Below are positions 1 to 7,230 of a stretch of DNA of 64,000 nucleotides, piece by piece. Below the pieces are notes generated by a model. It ran no database searches, had not been told where the DNA came from, and saw nothing but the letters and a program-made list of their open reading frames with translations. The stretch is from Sva-07 sp963698565 (lineage in GTDB: Bacteria; Actinomycetota; Acidimicrobiia; Acidimicrobiales; Ilumatobacteraceae), in contig CAVORH010000046.1 of assembly GCA_963698565.1 (NCBI GenBank), positions 1 to 64,000 of the forward strand, written 5' to 3'. Position numbers and translations under genes: made by a program. Numbering within the stretch: position 1 is the first letter of the stretch; every line of letters begins with the position of its first letter.

Positions 1-174
1 TTCGACGTCACCGGACTCGACGGCGCTGACCGGTGTCGACTCGTTCGGCGTCGCGACGCTCACCGAGGGGACAACGGATGACGGAGCGGGCGTCGGCGAA
101 GCGGACGGGTCGGACGAGCCACCGCAGCCGGCGATCACGCCCACCAGCAGGACACCGAGCAGCCGACGCCACAT
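1..174 (-). CDS. Partial lipoprotein, N-terminal end only
   Basis: An open frame runs off the left edge of the window; the first 58 codons are present. The protein starts MWRRLLGVLLVGVIAGC, a short basic end, a hydrophobic core and a lipobox (VIAGC), so it should be exported and lipid-anchored at Cys17. The mature part begins with a Gly/Ser/Pro-rich linker typical of actinobacterial lipoproteins before the globular domain, which lies outside the window. An AGAGG sequence sits directly before the ATG, closer than usual. Function cannot be assigned from what is visible. Confidence 0.7.
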   Translation of the reverse strand, partial: MWRRLLGVLLVGVIAGCGGSSDPSASPTPAPSSVVPSVSVATPNESTPVSAVESGDVE

Positions 175-392
175 ACCTCTTCTGCCTACGCTCCGGACCG
201 AATCGTTGCCAGGGCCGAACGTCGACTCAGGCGTGGATCCGACGGCTCCGCATCCTCCACCAGCACCTCGAGGACTGACGACCTTCGTTCGATCACCCGC
301 AGCGGGGACACAGATCCTCCAGGTCCGACTCGGCCATGATGGAGTCCTCGGGTCGACCGTCGACCCACCAACGCCACGGCAGTCAGGAACCC

Positions 393-989
393 ATGAGAAC
401 CATCGGCAACATCCTGTGGTTGATCCTGAACGGTTTCTGGATGGCGATCATCTGGGCCGCCATCGGCGTGCTGCTGTCGATCACGATCATCCTGCTTCCG
501 TTCGGACGCCAGTGCTTCAAGCTGGCCAACTTCGCGCTCTGGCCGTTCGGGCGCACCGCGGTGCCATCGCCGACGGCGCTCACCGGCAGCACCCTCGGCA
601 ACATCCTCTGGTTCATCCCGGGGCTCCTGCTCGCCCTCGGCTACGCCGTCTCCGGTGTGCTGCTGTGCATCACCATCATCGGGATCCCGTTCGGCATCCA
701 GTCGTTCAAGTTCGTGCCGCTGGCGCTGTTCCCGTTCGGCAAGGAGATCGTCAGCTCCCGCGACCTGCGCGACGACATCGGCGCGGGCAGGGGCATCCGC
801 ATAGCAACCGTCGGCGGAAGGAGGGGGGATGGACCTCCATCACGACGTGTTGCCCTCCCCGGCAGCGAGCGCGACACTCGACCCATGACCGACGACGACG
901 CAGGCGACGCGGCTGGCTGGAGCTGGTCTGTGATGCCTGCGGCGGATTCATCGAGGACCACAACGAGCACCGGTGCAGGCCGGCGGTGA
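393..989 (+). CDS. YccF-family inner-membrane protein
   Basis: The start MRTIGNILW and the two matching halves (GNILWLILNGFW... near residue 5 and GNILWFIPGLLL near 70), each ending in a PFG-containing hydrophobic stretch (ILLPFGRQC, IIGIPFGIQ, LFPFGKEIV), are the signature of the YccF/DUF307 membrane family. About four hydrophobic segments are visible in the first 130 residues. Family members are usually about 130-150 residues long; here the frame continues for some 65 low-complexity Arg/Gly/Asp-rich residues that overlap another coding signal near 885, so the tail may be spurious read-through. The upstream ATG at 336 adds 19 unlike residues and was rejected. Biological role of the family is unknown. 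Confidence 0.8.
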   Translation: MRTIGNILWLILNGFWMAIIWAAIGVLLSITIILLPFGRQCFKLANFALWPFGRTAVPSPTALTGSTLGNILWFIPGLLLALGYAVSGVLLCITIIGIPFGIQSFKFVPLALFPFGKEIVSSRDLRDDIGAGRGIRIATVGGRRGDGPPSRRVALPGSERDTRPMTDDDAGDAAGWSWSVMPAADSSRTTTSTGAGRR

Positions 990-1054
990 AGTCGCAGCGA
1001 GCGGTCGCAGCAACCGTCAGGGGTCCCGGGCCGGCAGGCGACGCCACACGCTGA
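885..1054 (+). pseudogene. Possible frameshifted small zinc-ribbon protein
   Basis: An ATG at 885 opens MTDDDAGDAAG, and one base out of frame from about 920 the third frame reads WLELVCDACGGFIEDHNEHRC. That stretch has a CxxC pair plus a His and a final Cys, spaced like a small zinc ribbon, and its codons have the G/C third positions seen in real genes here. No ATG, GTG or TTG lies close upstream in the zinc-ribbon frame, so a single-base shift joining the two is the simplest reading. It could also be a chance open frame overlapping the YccF tail. Confidence is low. Confidence 0.3.
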
Positions 1055-1086
1055 CGTGCGACGCGCTCGTCGCCGGTGAACCGCGA
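1017..1086 (-). pseudogene. Remnant of a methyltransferase C-terminus
   Basis: The reverse frame just downstream of the PQQ-type lipoprotein ends SHVSVWRRLPARDP-stop. The intact methyltransferase at 6344-7087 ends SHVSVWRRPTG-stop, and the DNA around both (CGCTGACGTGCGACG, then CGCCGGTGAAC) is nearly the same on the plus strand. About 50 bases can be matched. This looks like the surviving tail of a second copy of that methyltransferase gene whose body has been deleted. No start codon or catalytic motif remains. Confidence 0.5.
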
Positions 1087-1932
1087 TCAGTCGCCGGCCG
1101 AGGCCTCCGTCGCGAACGACACGAACACGCGCGTGCCGTCGGTGTCGACGCCGGACATCCGCAGACCCGTGGCTTCCATCTCGTCGGCCGGGTAGTCGGT
1201 GCGCCACAGCAGCTCACCGTCCGCGGTCGAGCGGACCTGCAGGTTGGACCACAGTGTGTACAGCCGACCGTCAACGGCGTGGAACGGCCACAGCCCCTCC
1301 CGGTACGGATCACCCTCGTACGACCACCGCACCTCGCCGGTGTCGACCTCGTAGGCCACCAACCGCGAGCCGTCCTCGACGGCGAACACCGCACCGTCGT
1401 CGATCGCCCAGACGTTGTCGTAGGCCCAGACCCCCGGCTGCGACCACAACCGGGCCCCATCGGCGGAGGTCGCCCGGACCTCGTCGTCCTGTCCACCGAT
1501 GATCGTGATGTCACCCACCTCGACGCGCGACGGCTGACCGGTGTACGGCTGACCCGCCACGGTGCCCCGTGGAGGAGGTGGCGCCGGCGCATCCTCCACC
1601 GGCTCGCCGGTCGCCGCGTCCAGTGCGGTCACCTCCGAGGGCGCGCCCAGGTCGAACGTGGCGACGTACACGACACCATCGACCACCGGGAGCAGGCTCC
1701 GATAGCCGACCTCGTCGGTACACGACACCCACTCGACGTCGCCGCCGTCGAACTCGTATGCCACGACCTGCGGCGCCGAACCGGCGGCACACATCGAACT
1801 CGGCAACGGTTCGGTCACGACTCCGCTGTCAGCGCCCGATTCGCCACACGCCGACAGCAACGCAGCAAGCACGAGGGGCACCACCGGGAGCCAACGAGGA
1901 CCGATTCGACGTCCACCACCAGCGGTCTCCAT
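1087..1932 (-). CDS. PQQ-like beta-propeller lipoprotein
   Basis: The 281-residue product has a basic N-terminus, a hydrophobic stretch (WLPVVPLVLAALLSAC) and a lipobox LLSAC, so it should be anchored outside the membrane. The mature part contains repeated short blades of the PQQ/WD40-like type, for example VTALDAATGEP, LVAYEVDTGEVRWSYEG and STADGELLWRTDY, each ending in the Gly-x-x-x-Trp style of such propellers. Only about five blades are visible, which is short for a closed propeller. The ATG at 1932 follows GGGAGG at good spacing; the longer frame starting at 2037 lacks this. No enzymatic residues can be named. Likely a binding or scaffolding protein. Confidence 0.75.
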   Translation of the reverse strand: METAGGGRRIGPRWLPVVPLVLAALLSACGESGADSGVVTEPLPSSMCAAGSAPQVVAYEFDGGDVEWVSCTDEVGYRSLLPVVDGVVYVATFDLGAPSEVTALDAATGEPVEDAPAPPPPRGTVAGQPYTGQPSRVEVGDITIIGGQDDEVRATSADGARLWSQPGVWAYDNVWAIDDGAVFAVEDGSRLVAYEVDTGEVRWSYEGDPYREGLWPFHAVDGRLYTLWSNLQVRSTADGELLWRTDYPADEMEATGLRMSGVDTDGTRVFVSFATEASAGD

Positions 1933-2012
1933 CGCGCCTCCCGAGGTCACGGTGCCTCTACCACGAGAGAACCACCCGGCCGGTCCGACGTCAACCGGTC
2001 GGAGGTCCCATC

Positions 2013-2233
2013 GTGAGCACGACGATCCCCCGATCAACGGAGCCGCAGCCGCGCAGGGCCCCGCTCAGGTGCTGCGACCCGAGGGCTTCGCCGACGCGCT
2101 GTTGGCGATGCCGAACATCGGCGACGACGCCGACTTCGAACGCCGGGACGACCTGCCACGCGAGCTCGACCTGCGATCCCACGCTCTCGGACGAGCGGGC
2201 CGGGCGTCGACCATACGATGGCGTGATGGGTGA
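2013..2233 (+). pseudogene. Decayed small gene, antitoxin-like tail
   Basis: Between 2060 and 2190 one forward frame has strongly biased codons and reads VLRPEGFADALLAMPNIGDD then ADFERRDDLPRELDL. The MPxxGDDxDF pattern near the C-terminus resembles the tails of small actinobacterial antitoxins, but the DNA-binding N-terminal part is missing; a GTG at 2013 starts VSTTIPRSTEP in a different frame. The simplest view is a short gene that has lost its middle and shifted frame. The family assignment is tentative and rests on one motif. No toxin partner is adjacent. Confidence 0.25.
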
Positions 2234-2573
2234 CGATGCCGAGACGGCGACACTGACGGTCACCGTCTTCTACCGCGAGCGGATCGCCATGCCGCCGAAC
2301 GCCGCACTGATCGTGACCCTCGCCGACGTCTCCCGAGCCGATGCGCCCGCCGAGACGGTGGCGAGCCGGCGGATCGAGGAGCCCGGCAACGTGCCGATCG
2401 ACGTCGAGCTGACCTACGACCCGTCGATCATCGACGAGGGCTTCACGTACGCGGTCCGGGCGACGATCGAGGTGGACGGAGAAATGTGGTGGACCTCGAC
2501 CGAGGCGCACCACGTCCTCACGTGCGGCGCGCCGGACCACGTCGAGGTGATGGTCTCCCGCGTCAGCGGCTGA
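2226..2573 (+). CDS. YbaY/YscW-type beta-sandwich protein
   Basis: The 115-residue product matches the YscW/YbaY domain along its length: TVTVFYRERIAMPPNAALIV near the start, LADVSRADAPAE, VPIDVELTYDP, TYAVRATIEVDG and a final VEVMVSRVSG. In most bacteria this domain is a lipoprotein; here there is no signal peptide or lipobox, so the protein is predicted to be cytoplasmic unless an upstream start is used. ATG at 2226 is preceded in frame by a GTG at 2223; either may be used. The domain is a small beta-sandwich of poorly known function, linked in some species to outer-membrane or secretion chaperone roles. It converges on the next gene. Confidence 0.75.
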   Translation: MGDDAETATLTVTVFYRERIAMPPNAALIVTLADVSRADAPAETVASRRIEEPGNVPIDVELTYDPSIIDEGFTYAVRATIEVDGEMWWTSTEAHHVLTCGAPDHVEVMVSRVSG

Positions 2574-2600
2574 GCAGCGCCACAAGGTCCACTGCCGTTG

Positions 2601-2888
2601 CTATGTCCGAGAACGCCGGACCAGGCCCAACCGTCGGACCAGGGCGTCGTGGTCGGCCATCGCCCGATCAATGACGTCTGCGGGAAGTGTCGGGCCGGCC
2701 ACCTCCGCGTCAGCCGCGGCAACGATCGCTCGGAGGCACAGGCTCTCGTCGTAGAGCAGGCGGTGCTCGCGCTCCGACTCCAAGGCGCCCTGCAGGTGCC
2801 GCCCGCTGCGACCGGAGCTCGGGATCAACTTCTTCGACACAGCGAACCGGTACGGCCGCGACAAGGGCGCCGGTGCCACCGAATCCAT
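2601..2888 (-). CDS. Hypothetical small protein
   Basis: No family is recognised. The reverse frame from the ATG at 2888 gives 95 residues with coding-like third positions, including LQGALESEREHRLLYDESLC, AIVAAADAEVAGP and VIDRAMADHDALVRRLGLV, which read as two amphipathic helices. The first 25 residues (MDSVAPAPLSRPYRFAVSKK) are less biased and may be non-coding. There is no clear ribosome-binding site. The overlapping forward frames are poorer in codon use. It may be a real small helical protein or the remainder of one. Confidence 0.4.
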   Translation of the reverse strand: MDSVAPAPLSRPYRFAVSKKLIPSSGRSGRHLQGALESEREHRLLYDESLCLRAIVAAADAEVAGPTLPADVIDRAMADHDALVRRLGLVRRSRT

Positions 2889-3093
2889 CCACGAACCGTA
2901 GGCCGCCCCCGCGGACGCCGACCGGTGGGTTTCGTCCGGTCGACGGCCGCACGCCCCTCGCTCGGTCGGCATGGGGCAGAGCCACCCCGAGCGTGGCCGC
3001 AGCCGTCGAGCGCGTCACCCGCCACATCCTCCGACGGTGCGGGCCAGCTACGTTGCGGACACCACCGATCCGGCGCCGACCGCGAGGAGCACC

Positions 3094-3885
3094 ATGTCGA
3101 CCGAACCCCTGCTCGTCACCAAGCGCGACGACGGCGTTGCCATCATCTCGACCAACGACGACCCTCTGAACCGCATGTCGGTCGCCTACATCGACCTGCT
3201 CGAGGAGGTGATCGACGACATCGCCGCCGACGACTCGGTGCGAGCGTTCGTGCTCACCGCCGAGGGCACCACCAACTTCTCCGTCGGGATGAACCTCAAG
3301 GAACTCGGCGGCGCGATGAACGAGCGCGGCGTCGACGCGTTCTTCGACCAGCGTTGGAACCTGATCTCGCGCATCGAGACGATGGGCAAGCCGTCGGTCG
3401 CCACGTTGTTCGGCTACTGCCTCGGCGGCGGCCTCGAGCTCCCACTCGGCTGCACGTTCCGCCTCGCGGCCAGCGAGGGCGCCGCGATCGGCCTGCCCGA
3501 GATGGACCTCGGCACCACACCCGCGTGGGGCGGCTCGGCGCGGCTCGCGAAGTGCGTCGGACGCAACCATGCACTCGACATGATCCTGCGGGCGAAGAAG
3601 ATCACCGGCCCCGAGGCACTTCGGATCGGGTTGGTCAACGAGGTGTGGCCGCTCGCCGAACTCAAGGACCGGGCGATCGCCCTCGCCGCCGAACTCGCCG
3701 CCCAGCCTCGCCTCGCCGTCAAGGCGATGCTCGACGCCCTCCACGACAGCGAGGACAAGACCCTCGACGAGCTGCTCGCCGCCGAACGGGCCGCCGTCCA
3801 CGCCACCCGCGGGACCCCGGACGCCCGCGAAGGCATCATGGCGTTCCTCGAGAAGCGGCGGCCGGTGTTCAACCAACCGTCGTGA
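3094..3885 (+). CDS. Enoyl-CoA hydratase/isomerase family protein
   Basis: A 263-residue crotonase. The oxyanion-hole segments are visible as SVGMNLKELGG (residues 68-78) and the GYCLGGGLELPLGC stretch (about 107-121); the two glutamates used for water activation in true hydratases are both present, in GGGLEL and in GLPEMDLG. It should therefore be able to hydrate 2-enoyl-CoA esters in fatty-acid or amino-acid breakdown, though crotonase specificity cannot be read from sequence. The C-terminal helix region ends LEKRRPVFNQ, the usual family ending. ATG at 3094 has GAGGAG seven bases upstream. It stands alone, with no beta-oxidation partners beside it. Confidence 0.9.
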   Translation: MSTEPLLVTKRDDGVAIISTNDDPLNRMSVAYIDLLEEVIDDIAADDSVRAFVLTAEGTTNFSVGMNLKELGGAMNERGVDAFFDQRWNLISRIETMGKPSVATLFGYCLGGGLELPLGCTFRLAASEGAAIGLPEMDLGTTPAWGGSARLAKCVGRNHALDMILRAKKITGPEALRIGLVNEVWPLAELKDRAIALAAELAAQPRLAVKAMLDALHDSEDKTLDELLAAERAAVHATRGTPDAREGIMAFLEKRRPVFNQPS

Positions 3886-3960
3886 CCGCCGGCTGAGGTG
3901 ATCCCCGGCTGACGTCCAGGTCGACCGGCCGGCGTTCGCCGCCTGCGCGACACTGGCGCG

Positions 3961-4263
3961 ATGGCGTACGAGAGCCCGAGCTACGTGGTGGTCGGAGCCA
4001 ACCAGGTGTCACCGGGGCAGAGCACGAAGATCGCGATGACGTCGCCGGTGACCCAGGTGCCGGCCGACGACCGCTTCCGAGTGCGGTTCGTGATGCCGAC
4101 GCAGTACACGGCCGAATCGCTGCCGGTGCCCAACGATCCCAACGTGACGATCGGCGATCCGATCTGGGCGCGTTACGACCCGCCGTGGAAACCGTGGTTC
4201 CTCCGGCGCAACGAGGTCCTCGTCGAGCTCGACGAGGCTCCGTCCACCCATCCGCAACCCTGA
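3961..4263 (+). CDS. Shortened SOUL heme-binding-like protein
   Basis: The 100-residue product is clearly SOUL/HBP-family sequence but with large pieces missing. It keeps the family start (MAYESPSYVVV), then jumps to STKIAMTSPVTQV and the following FVMPTQYTAESLPVPNDPNV block, then jumps again to the family ending ARYDPPWKPWFLRRNEVLVEL. Full SOUL proteins are about 180-200 residues; the roughly 50 residues after the first strand and about 40 residues of the central helix-strand unit are absent, and both junctions keep the frame. Heme binding by such a fragment is doubtful. It may be a decaying gene that happens to stay open, or a minimal version. No strong ribosome-binding site is seen. Confidence 0.7.
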   Translation: MAYESPSYVVVGANQVSPGQSTKIAMTSPVTQVPADDRFRVRFVMPTQYTAESLPVPNDPNVTIGDPIWARYDPPWKPWFLRRNEVLVELDEAPSTHPQP

Positions 4264-4296
4264 CGCCCGCGGTCGGGACCGTGCAACAGTGTGGTG

Positions 4297-4710
4297 ATGG
4301 GAACGATCGCGACACGCCCGACCGGAGAGGACGTCACCGCCTTCCTGGACGCCGTACCGAACGAGCGCCGCCGCGCCGACGGCCATGCGCTGCGCGCCCT
4401 GTTCGAGCGGATCACCGTCGCACCGGCGACGATGTGGGGGCCGTCGATCGTCGGCTTCGGGACCACGACCTACACCAACACCACCGGCACCAACGAGTGG
4501 TTCGTCGTCGGCTTCTCACCACGCAAGCAGGCGCTGACGATCTATGGGGTCCACGACGGCTACGCAGCGACCGCGGACCGGCTGCTCGACGACCTCGGCC
4601 CGCACAGAACCGGCAAGGGCTGCCTCTACCTCAAGACGCTGTCCGACGCCGATCCCGCAGCGCTCGAGCAGCTCGTCCGCAACGCCTGGACGTCCGCCGG
4701 CGACAGCTGA
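4297..4710 (+). CDS. DUF1801 (YdhG-like) protein
   Basis: The 137-residue product has the DUF1801 pattern: an N-terminal helical part with FLDAVPNERRRADGHALRAL, a central MWGPSIVGFGTTTY strand region, then EWFVVGFSPRKQALTIY and TGKGCLYLKTLSDADPAALE. DUF1801 proteins are small single-domain cytoplasmic proteins of unknown activity, common in actinobacteria. Three in-frame start codons lie together (GTG 4291, GTG 4294, ATG 4297); ATG was chosen. The gene follows the SOUL-like gene on the same strand after 33 bases, so the two could be co-transcribed. Confidence 0.8.
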   Translation: MGTIATRPTGEDVTAFLDAVPNERRRADGHALRALFERITVAPATMWGPSIVGFGTTTYTNTTGTNEWFVVGFSPRKQALTIYGVHDGYAATADRLLDDLGPHRTGKGCLYLKTLSDADPAALEQLVRNAWTSAGDS

Positions 4711-4711
4711 T

Positions 4712-4905
4712 CTCGATCGCACCGTCGCTGCCCGGCCGGACCAAGGGCTCGAGGATCGGCGGACCATTGGTGACGAACAGCGGCCCGTAGAACCCTCCAC
4801 CCGGGGCGTCGGGATCGGTCGCAGCACGCAGCTGGCTGAGCGCTCCACGGTCGGTCGACATCCCGGGAACCCTGATCCACTTGTCCGAGAGGGCTCCGCC
4901 GATGC
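4712..4905 (-). pseudogene. C-terminal fragment of a short-chain dehydrogenase
   Basis: The reverse frame reads GALSQLRAATDPDAPGGGFY followed by GPLFVTNGPPILEPLVRP. This is the C-terminal region of the SDR subfamily that includes the intact gene at 58694-59644 and its relatives (QLxAATDP, GGxFYGP). There is no Rossmann start, no catalytic YxxxK and no start codon, so only the tail of the gene is left. The frame stays coding-like for about 60 codons. Confidence 0.45.
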
Positions 4906-4911
4906 CGCCAC

Positions 4912-5079
4912 CACCGAGTGCGTGGGTCGTGCCCGCTTGCGGTGCCGGACCGCCCGGGCGGTGTACAGCGCGGCGAGGCTCGGCCCCCACCGGGTCAGCG
5001 CCGCGGTCGTCGCCGCCACCTGCCCGGGGTCGAGCCAGCCGAGCCGCCGGGAGAGTCGCACACGGTCGCTGACGGCCAC
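4912..5079 (-). pseudogene. N-terminal fragment, probably acyl-CoA synthetase
   Basis: From a GTG at 5079 the reverse frame reads VAVSDRVRLSRRLGWLDP then QVAATTAALTRWGPSLAALY and RAVRHRKRARPTHSV. The LGWL, RWGP and following helix resemble the leader found at the start of actinobacterial acyl-CoA synthetases before the AMP-binding domain; that domain is gone, and the next coding-like sequence is the SDR tail. A deletion that joined a ligase start to a dehydrogenase end would explain both. The family call is tentative. Confidence 0.35.
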
Positions 5080-5083
5080 CCAC

Positions 5084-5135
5084 GTTTGCGTCGCAACTCG
5101 GGTGAGCCGCCCCACCCGAACCCTCACGCAGACGG
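5084..5135 (+). repeat. 51-bp palindromic element, copy 1 (diverged)
   Basis: Outer arms GTTTGCGT and (A)CGCAGAC flank the central GGTGAGCCGCCCCACCCGA. This is the most diverged copy of the ten. The stop codon of the TetR gene lies inside its right arm, so the element overlaps the 3' end of a coding region. Confidence 0.7.
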
Positions 5136-5771
5136 GGAGGGGGTCGGGGCCCCGGGCGAACTGACGGTCGCAGCGGCCCGGGCGCGGGCGTCGATGCCGG
5201 CGATGATCGTGTCGAGACCGGCAGCGAACACGGCCCGCAGGCGCGCCTGCTCCCGGTTCCGGGCGCGAGCGGAACCGGTCGGCGCGACGCTGAGCGCGGA
5301 GCCGTGCACGGCATCGACGACGATGAACGCCGTCGGCTCCACCAGGTCCTCGGGCATGCCGCTGTCCGCGATCGCCGCGAGGAGCGGCTCGGTCGACGGT
5401 CGGCCGCCGGCGGCGATCCGGGGGTCCGCCAGCCCGGCCAGGGTCAGGTCGCGGTGCCGGGCGACGACATCCCAGTAGGTCGTCGCCCACGATCGCACTC
5501 GGTCGTCCCACGACGCCGACGGGTCGGGCGTCGCCATGGTGCCGATCGTGCGGGCCGTCACCAACGCCAACAGCTCGCGCTTGGCGGCGACGTGGTGGTA
5601 GACGGCCATCGGATCGACGTCGAGTTCCGCGCCGAGCTTGCGCATCGACAGCCCGGCCAGCCCGTCGCGATCGACGATGCGGCACGCTGCGTCGACGATC
5701 CGGTCCACGCTGAGCGGCGCGGAGCGGGGCGAGGGCGAGGACGAGTTCGGGGTCGAGGTCGGGGGCGGCAT
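5124..5771 (-). CDS. TetR-family transcriptional regulator
   Basis: A 215-residue protein with an N-terminal TetR DNA-binding domain: IVDAACRIVDRDGLAGLSMR (residues 25-44) then KLGAELDVDPMAVYHHVAAK, the recognition helix ending in the usual YHH. The C-terminal ligand domain has the tetracycline-repressor-like style (WDDRVRSWATTYWDVVARH; PEDLVEPTAFIVVDAVHGSA). It is divergent from the flavin split-barrel gene at 5822, with a 50-bp spacer holding a perfect inverted repeat that overlaps its own start codon, so autorepression and control of the neighbour are likely. No clear ribosome-binding site precedes the ATG; it may be translated leaderless. The last codons lie in a palindromic element. Confidence 0.9.
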   Translation of the reverse strand: MPPPTSTPNSSSPSPRSAPLSVDRIVDAACRIVDRDGLAGLSMRKLGAELDVDPMAVYHHVAAKRELLALVTARTIGTMATPDPSASWDDRVRSWATTYWDVVARHRDLTLAGLADPRIAAGGRPSTEPLLAAIADSGMPEDLVEPTAFIVVDAVHGSALSVAPTGSARARNREQARLRAVFAAGLDTIIAGIDARARAAATVSSPGAPTPSPSA

Positions 5772-5772
5772 C

Positions 5773-5807
5773 TCTACGGTGTAGAGTAGTTGGCTCTACA
5801 CCGTAGA
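5773..5807. promoter_or_regulatory. TetR operator, perfect inverted repeat
   Basis: TCTACGGTGTAGAG and CTCTACACCGTAGA are exact reverse complements separated by 7 bases. Each arm is itself a palindrome (CTAC-ggt-GTAG), so the site offers two TetR-dimer boxes with centres 21 bases apart, on the same face of the helix. It fills the gap between the divergent TetR and flavoprotein genes and overlaps the tetR start. Confidence 0.85.
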
Positions 5808-5821
5808 ACGAGGAGGACCAG

Positions 5822-6331
5822 ATGCACGAACGTCCCGAGGACCTGGCCGAGCTCCAGGCAGTCCTCGACCGCAGCTACGACGCCGCCGGTGGGCACCTGC
5901 GCGATGTCACGACCCCTGACCGGCGCCTCGACGCCGCCCAGCTCGCCGAGCAACTCACCGGCATGCGCCTGCTGGTGCTGGCCACCTCCACCCGCGACGG
6001 CCGACCGATCAACGGGCCCGTCGACGGAATCTTCCACCGGGGCCGGTTCCACTTCGGATCGTCGCCCGAGTCCGTGCGCTTCCGCCACCTGCGCGAACGG
6101 CCGGCCGTCAGCGCCACCCACCTGCCCGGCGAGTCGTTCGCGGTGACCGTGCACGGCGATGCCGAGATCATCGACGTCCACGCTCCCGAACACGCCGAGT
6201 TCAAGCAGACGCTGCTCGACATCTACGTCCCTCGCTACGGCGAGCAGTGGGCCGAGATGCTCGACGGCGGCGCCCTCTACGCGCGCATCCATCCCCGCCG
6301 GATGTTCACCTTCTGGATGCCCGACGCCTGA
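5822..6331 (+). CDS. Pyridoxamine-phosphate-oxidase-fold flavoprotein
   Basis: The 169-residue product has the FMN-binding split-barrel pattern: RLLVLATSTRDGRPINGPVD (residues 49-68), GRFHFGSSPESVRFRHLRER and FAVTVHGDAEIID. Such proteins bind FMN or F420 and reduce or modify small molecules, but the substrate cannot be told. Its C-terminal YARIHPRRMFTFWMPD is a usual ending for the group. The ATG follows AGGAGG at 5812. It is divergent from the TetR regulator and separated from it only by the operator, so it is almost certainly the regulator's target. The next gene converges on it. Confidence 0.85.
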   Translation: MHERPEDLAELQAVLDRSYDAAGGHLRDVTTPDRRLDAAQLAEQLTGMRLLVLATSTRDGRPINGPVDGIFHRGRFHFGSSPESVRFRHLRERPAVSATHLPGESFAVTVHGDAEIIDVHAPEHAEFKQTLLDIYVPRYGEQWAEMLDGGALYARIHPRRMFTFWMPDA

Positions 6332-6343
6332 GACCGGCTGGGG

Positions 6344-7087
6344 TCATCCGGTGGGGCGACGCCAGACGCTGACGTGCGACGGGCTGTCGCCGGTGAACGG
6401 CGAGCGGTCCCACCCTGCCCAGCGGTGCTCCAGGATCAGCCCGGCGATGCGCGCCATCAGGTCGAGCTCCGACGGCCACACGTAGCGGAACGGCGCGGTG
6501 AACTCCTCGAACCTGCCGTCGGCGGCACGACGGAAGTGGCGGGACCGGGAGATCTGCAGGTGCGTGCGATCGGTGAAGTCGTCGAGCCCGACGTAGTCGT
6601 CGTCGACGGCGAACGGGACCGCCGTCGCACCCGGCGGGAGCCGACGCAGGGCGGGGACGCCGTTCTCGATCACGAACCGCCCGCCGGGCAGCAGGTGGCG
6701 GGCGGCGTTCTCGAAGCAGGCGACCTGCTCGTCCTGGGTCGTCAGGTTCGTGATCGTGTTGAACACGAGGTACACGAGCGAGAAGTCGCCGTCGACCCGA
6801 GTCGTCGCCATGTCGCCCTCGACCGCGCGGATCGCCGTGCCACCCGGCGCCGCCCGCAGCTCGGCGAGCATGTCGGCCGACAGCTCGACACCCGCGACGT
6901 CGAAACCGCGGGCGGCCAACGGCAACGCCACCCGACCCGTGCCGACCGCGAACTCGAGCACCGGGCCGTCGCCGGCCAACGATGCGAGGCAGTCGACCGT
7001 CGGCTCGAGGACCTCGGGCGCGAACATCTGCGCGACGGTGCGGTCGTACGTGCGGGCGACGTCGCCGACGAAGCGGTTCTCGGGCAT
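6344..7087 (-). CDS. Class I SAM-dependent methyltransferase
   Basis: A 247-residue methyltransferase. Motif I is VLEFAVGTGRVALPLA (near residue 43), followed by the acidic end of strand 2 (GVELSADML) and motif II/III regions (AVEGDMATTR; LVYLVFNTITNLTTQ; GGRFVIENGV). The C-terminal half (FTDRTHLQISRSRHFR; FRYVWPSELDLMARIAGLIL) fits the family often annotated as putative C-methyltransferases or UbiE-like. Start at 7087 was chosen over 7195 because MPENRF follows GAGG and begins the recognised domain. The extreme C-terminus SHVSVWRRPTG has a relic copy near 1030. Substrate unknown. Confidence 0.85.
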   Translation of the reverse strand: MPENRFVGDVARTYDRTVAQMFAPEVLEPTVDCLASLAGDGPVLEFAVGTGRVALPLAARGFDVAGVELSADMLAELRAAPGGTAIRAVEGDMATTRVDGDFSLVYLVFNTITNLTTQDEQVACFENAARHLLPGGRFVIENGVPALRRLPPGATAVPFAVDDDYVGLDDFTDRTHLQISRSRHFRRAADGRFEEFTAPFRYVWPSELDLMARIAGLILEHRWAGWDRSPFTGDSPSHVSVWRRPTG

Positions 7088-7230
7088 CGCTGCAGCCTCG
7101 TGCAACGACCGATCGACAGCCAAGCAGGTTTGCGGTACGTCGGTCAGCAGGGCAGGCCAGCGCGGCGAACGACGCCGCCGGATCCGGCCGGCCATCTCGC
7201 CGAACTGCGAAACGTCCCCAACCGCTCGGG

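Noticed and set aside
1952..2233. 93-residue forward ORF as an intact protein
   Set aside because: Only its second half is coding-like; the first half is the upstream region of the reverse lipoprotein gene. Kept as a decayed remnant instead.
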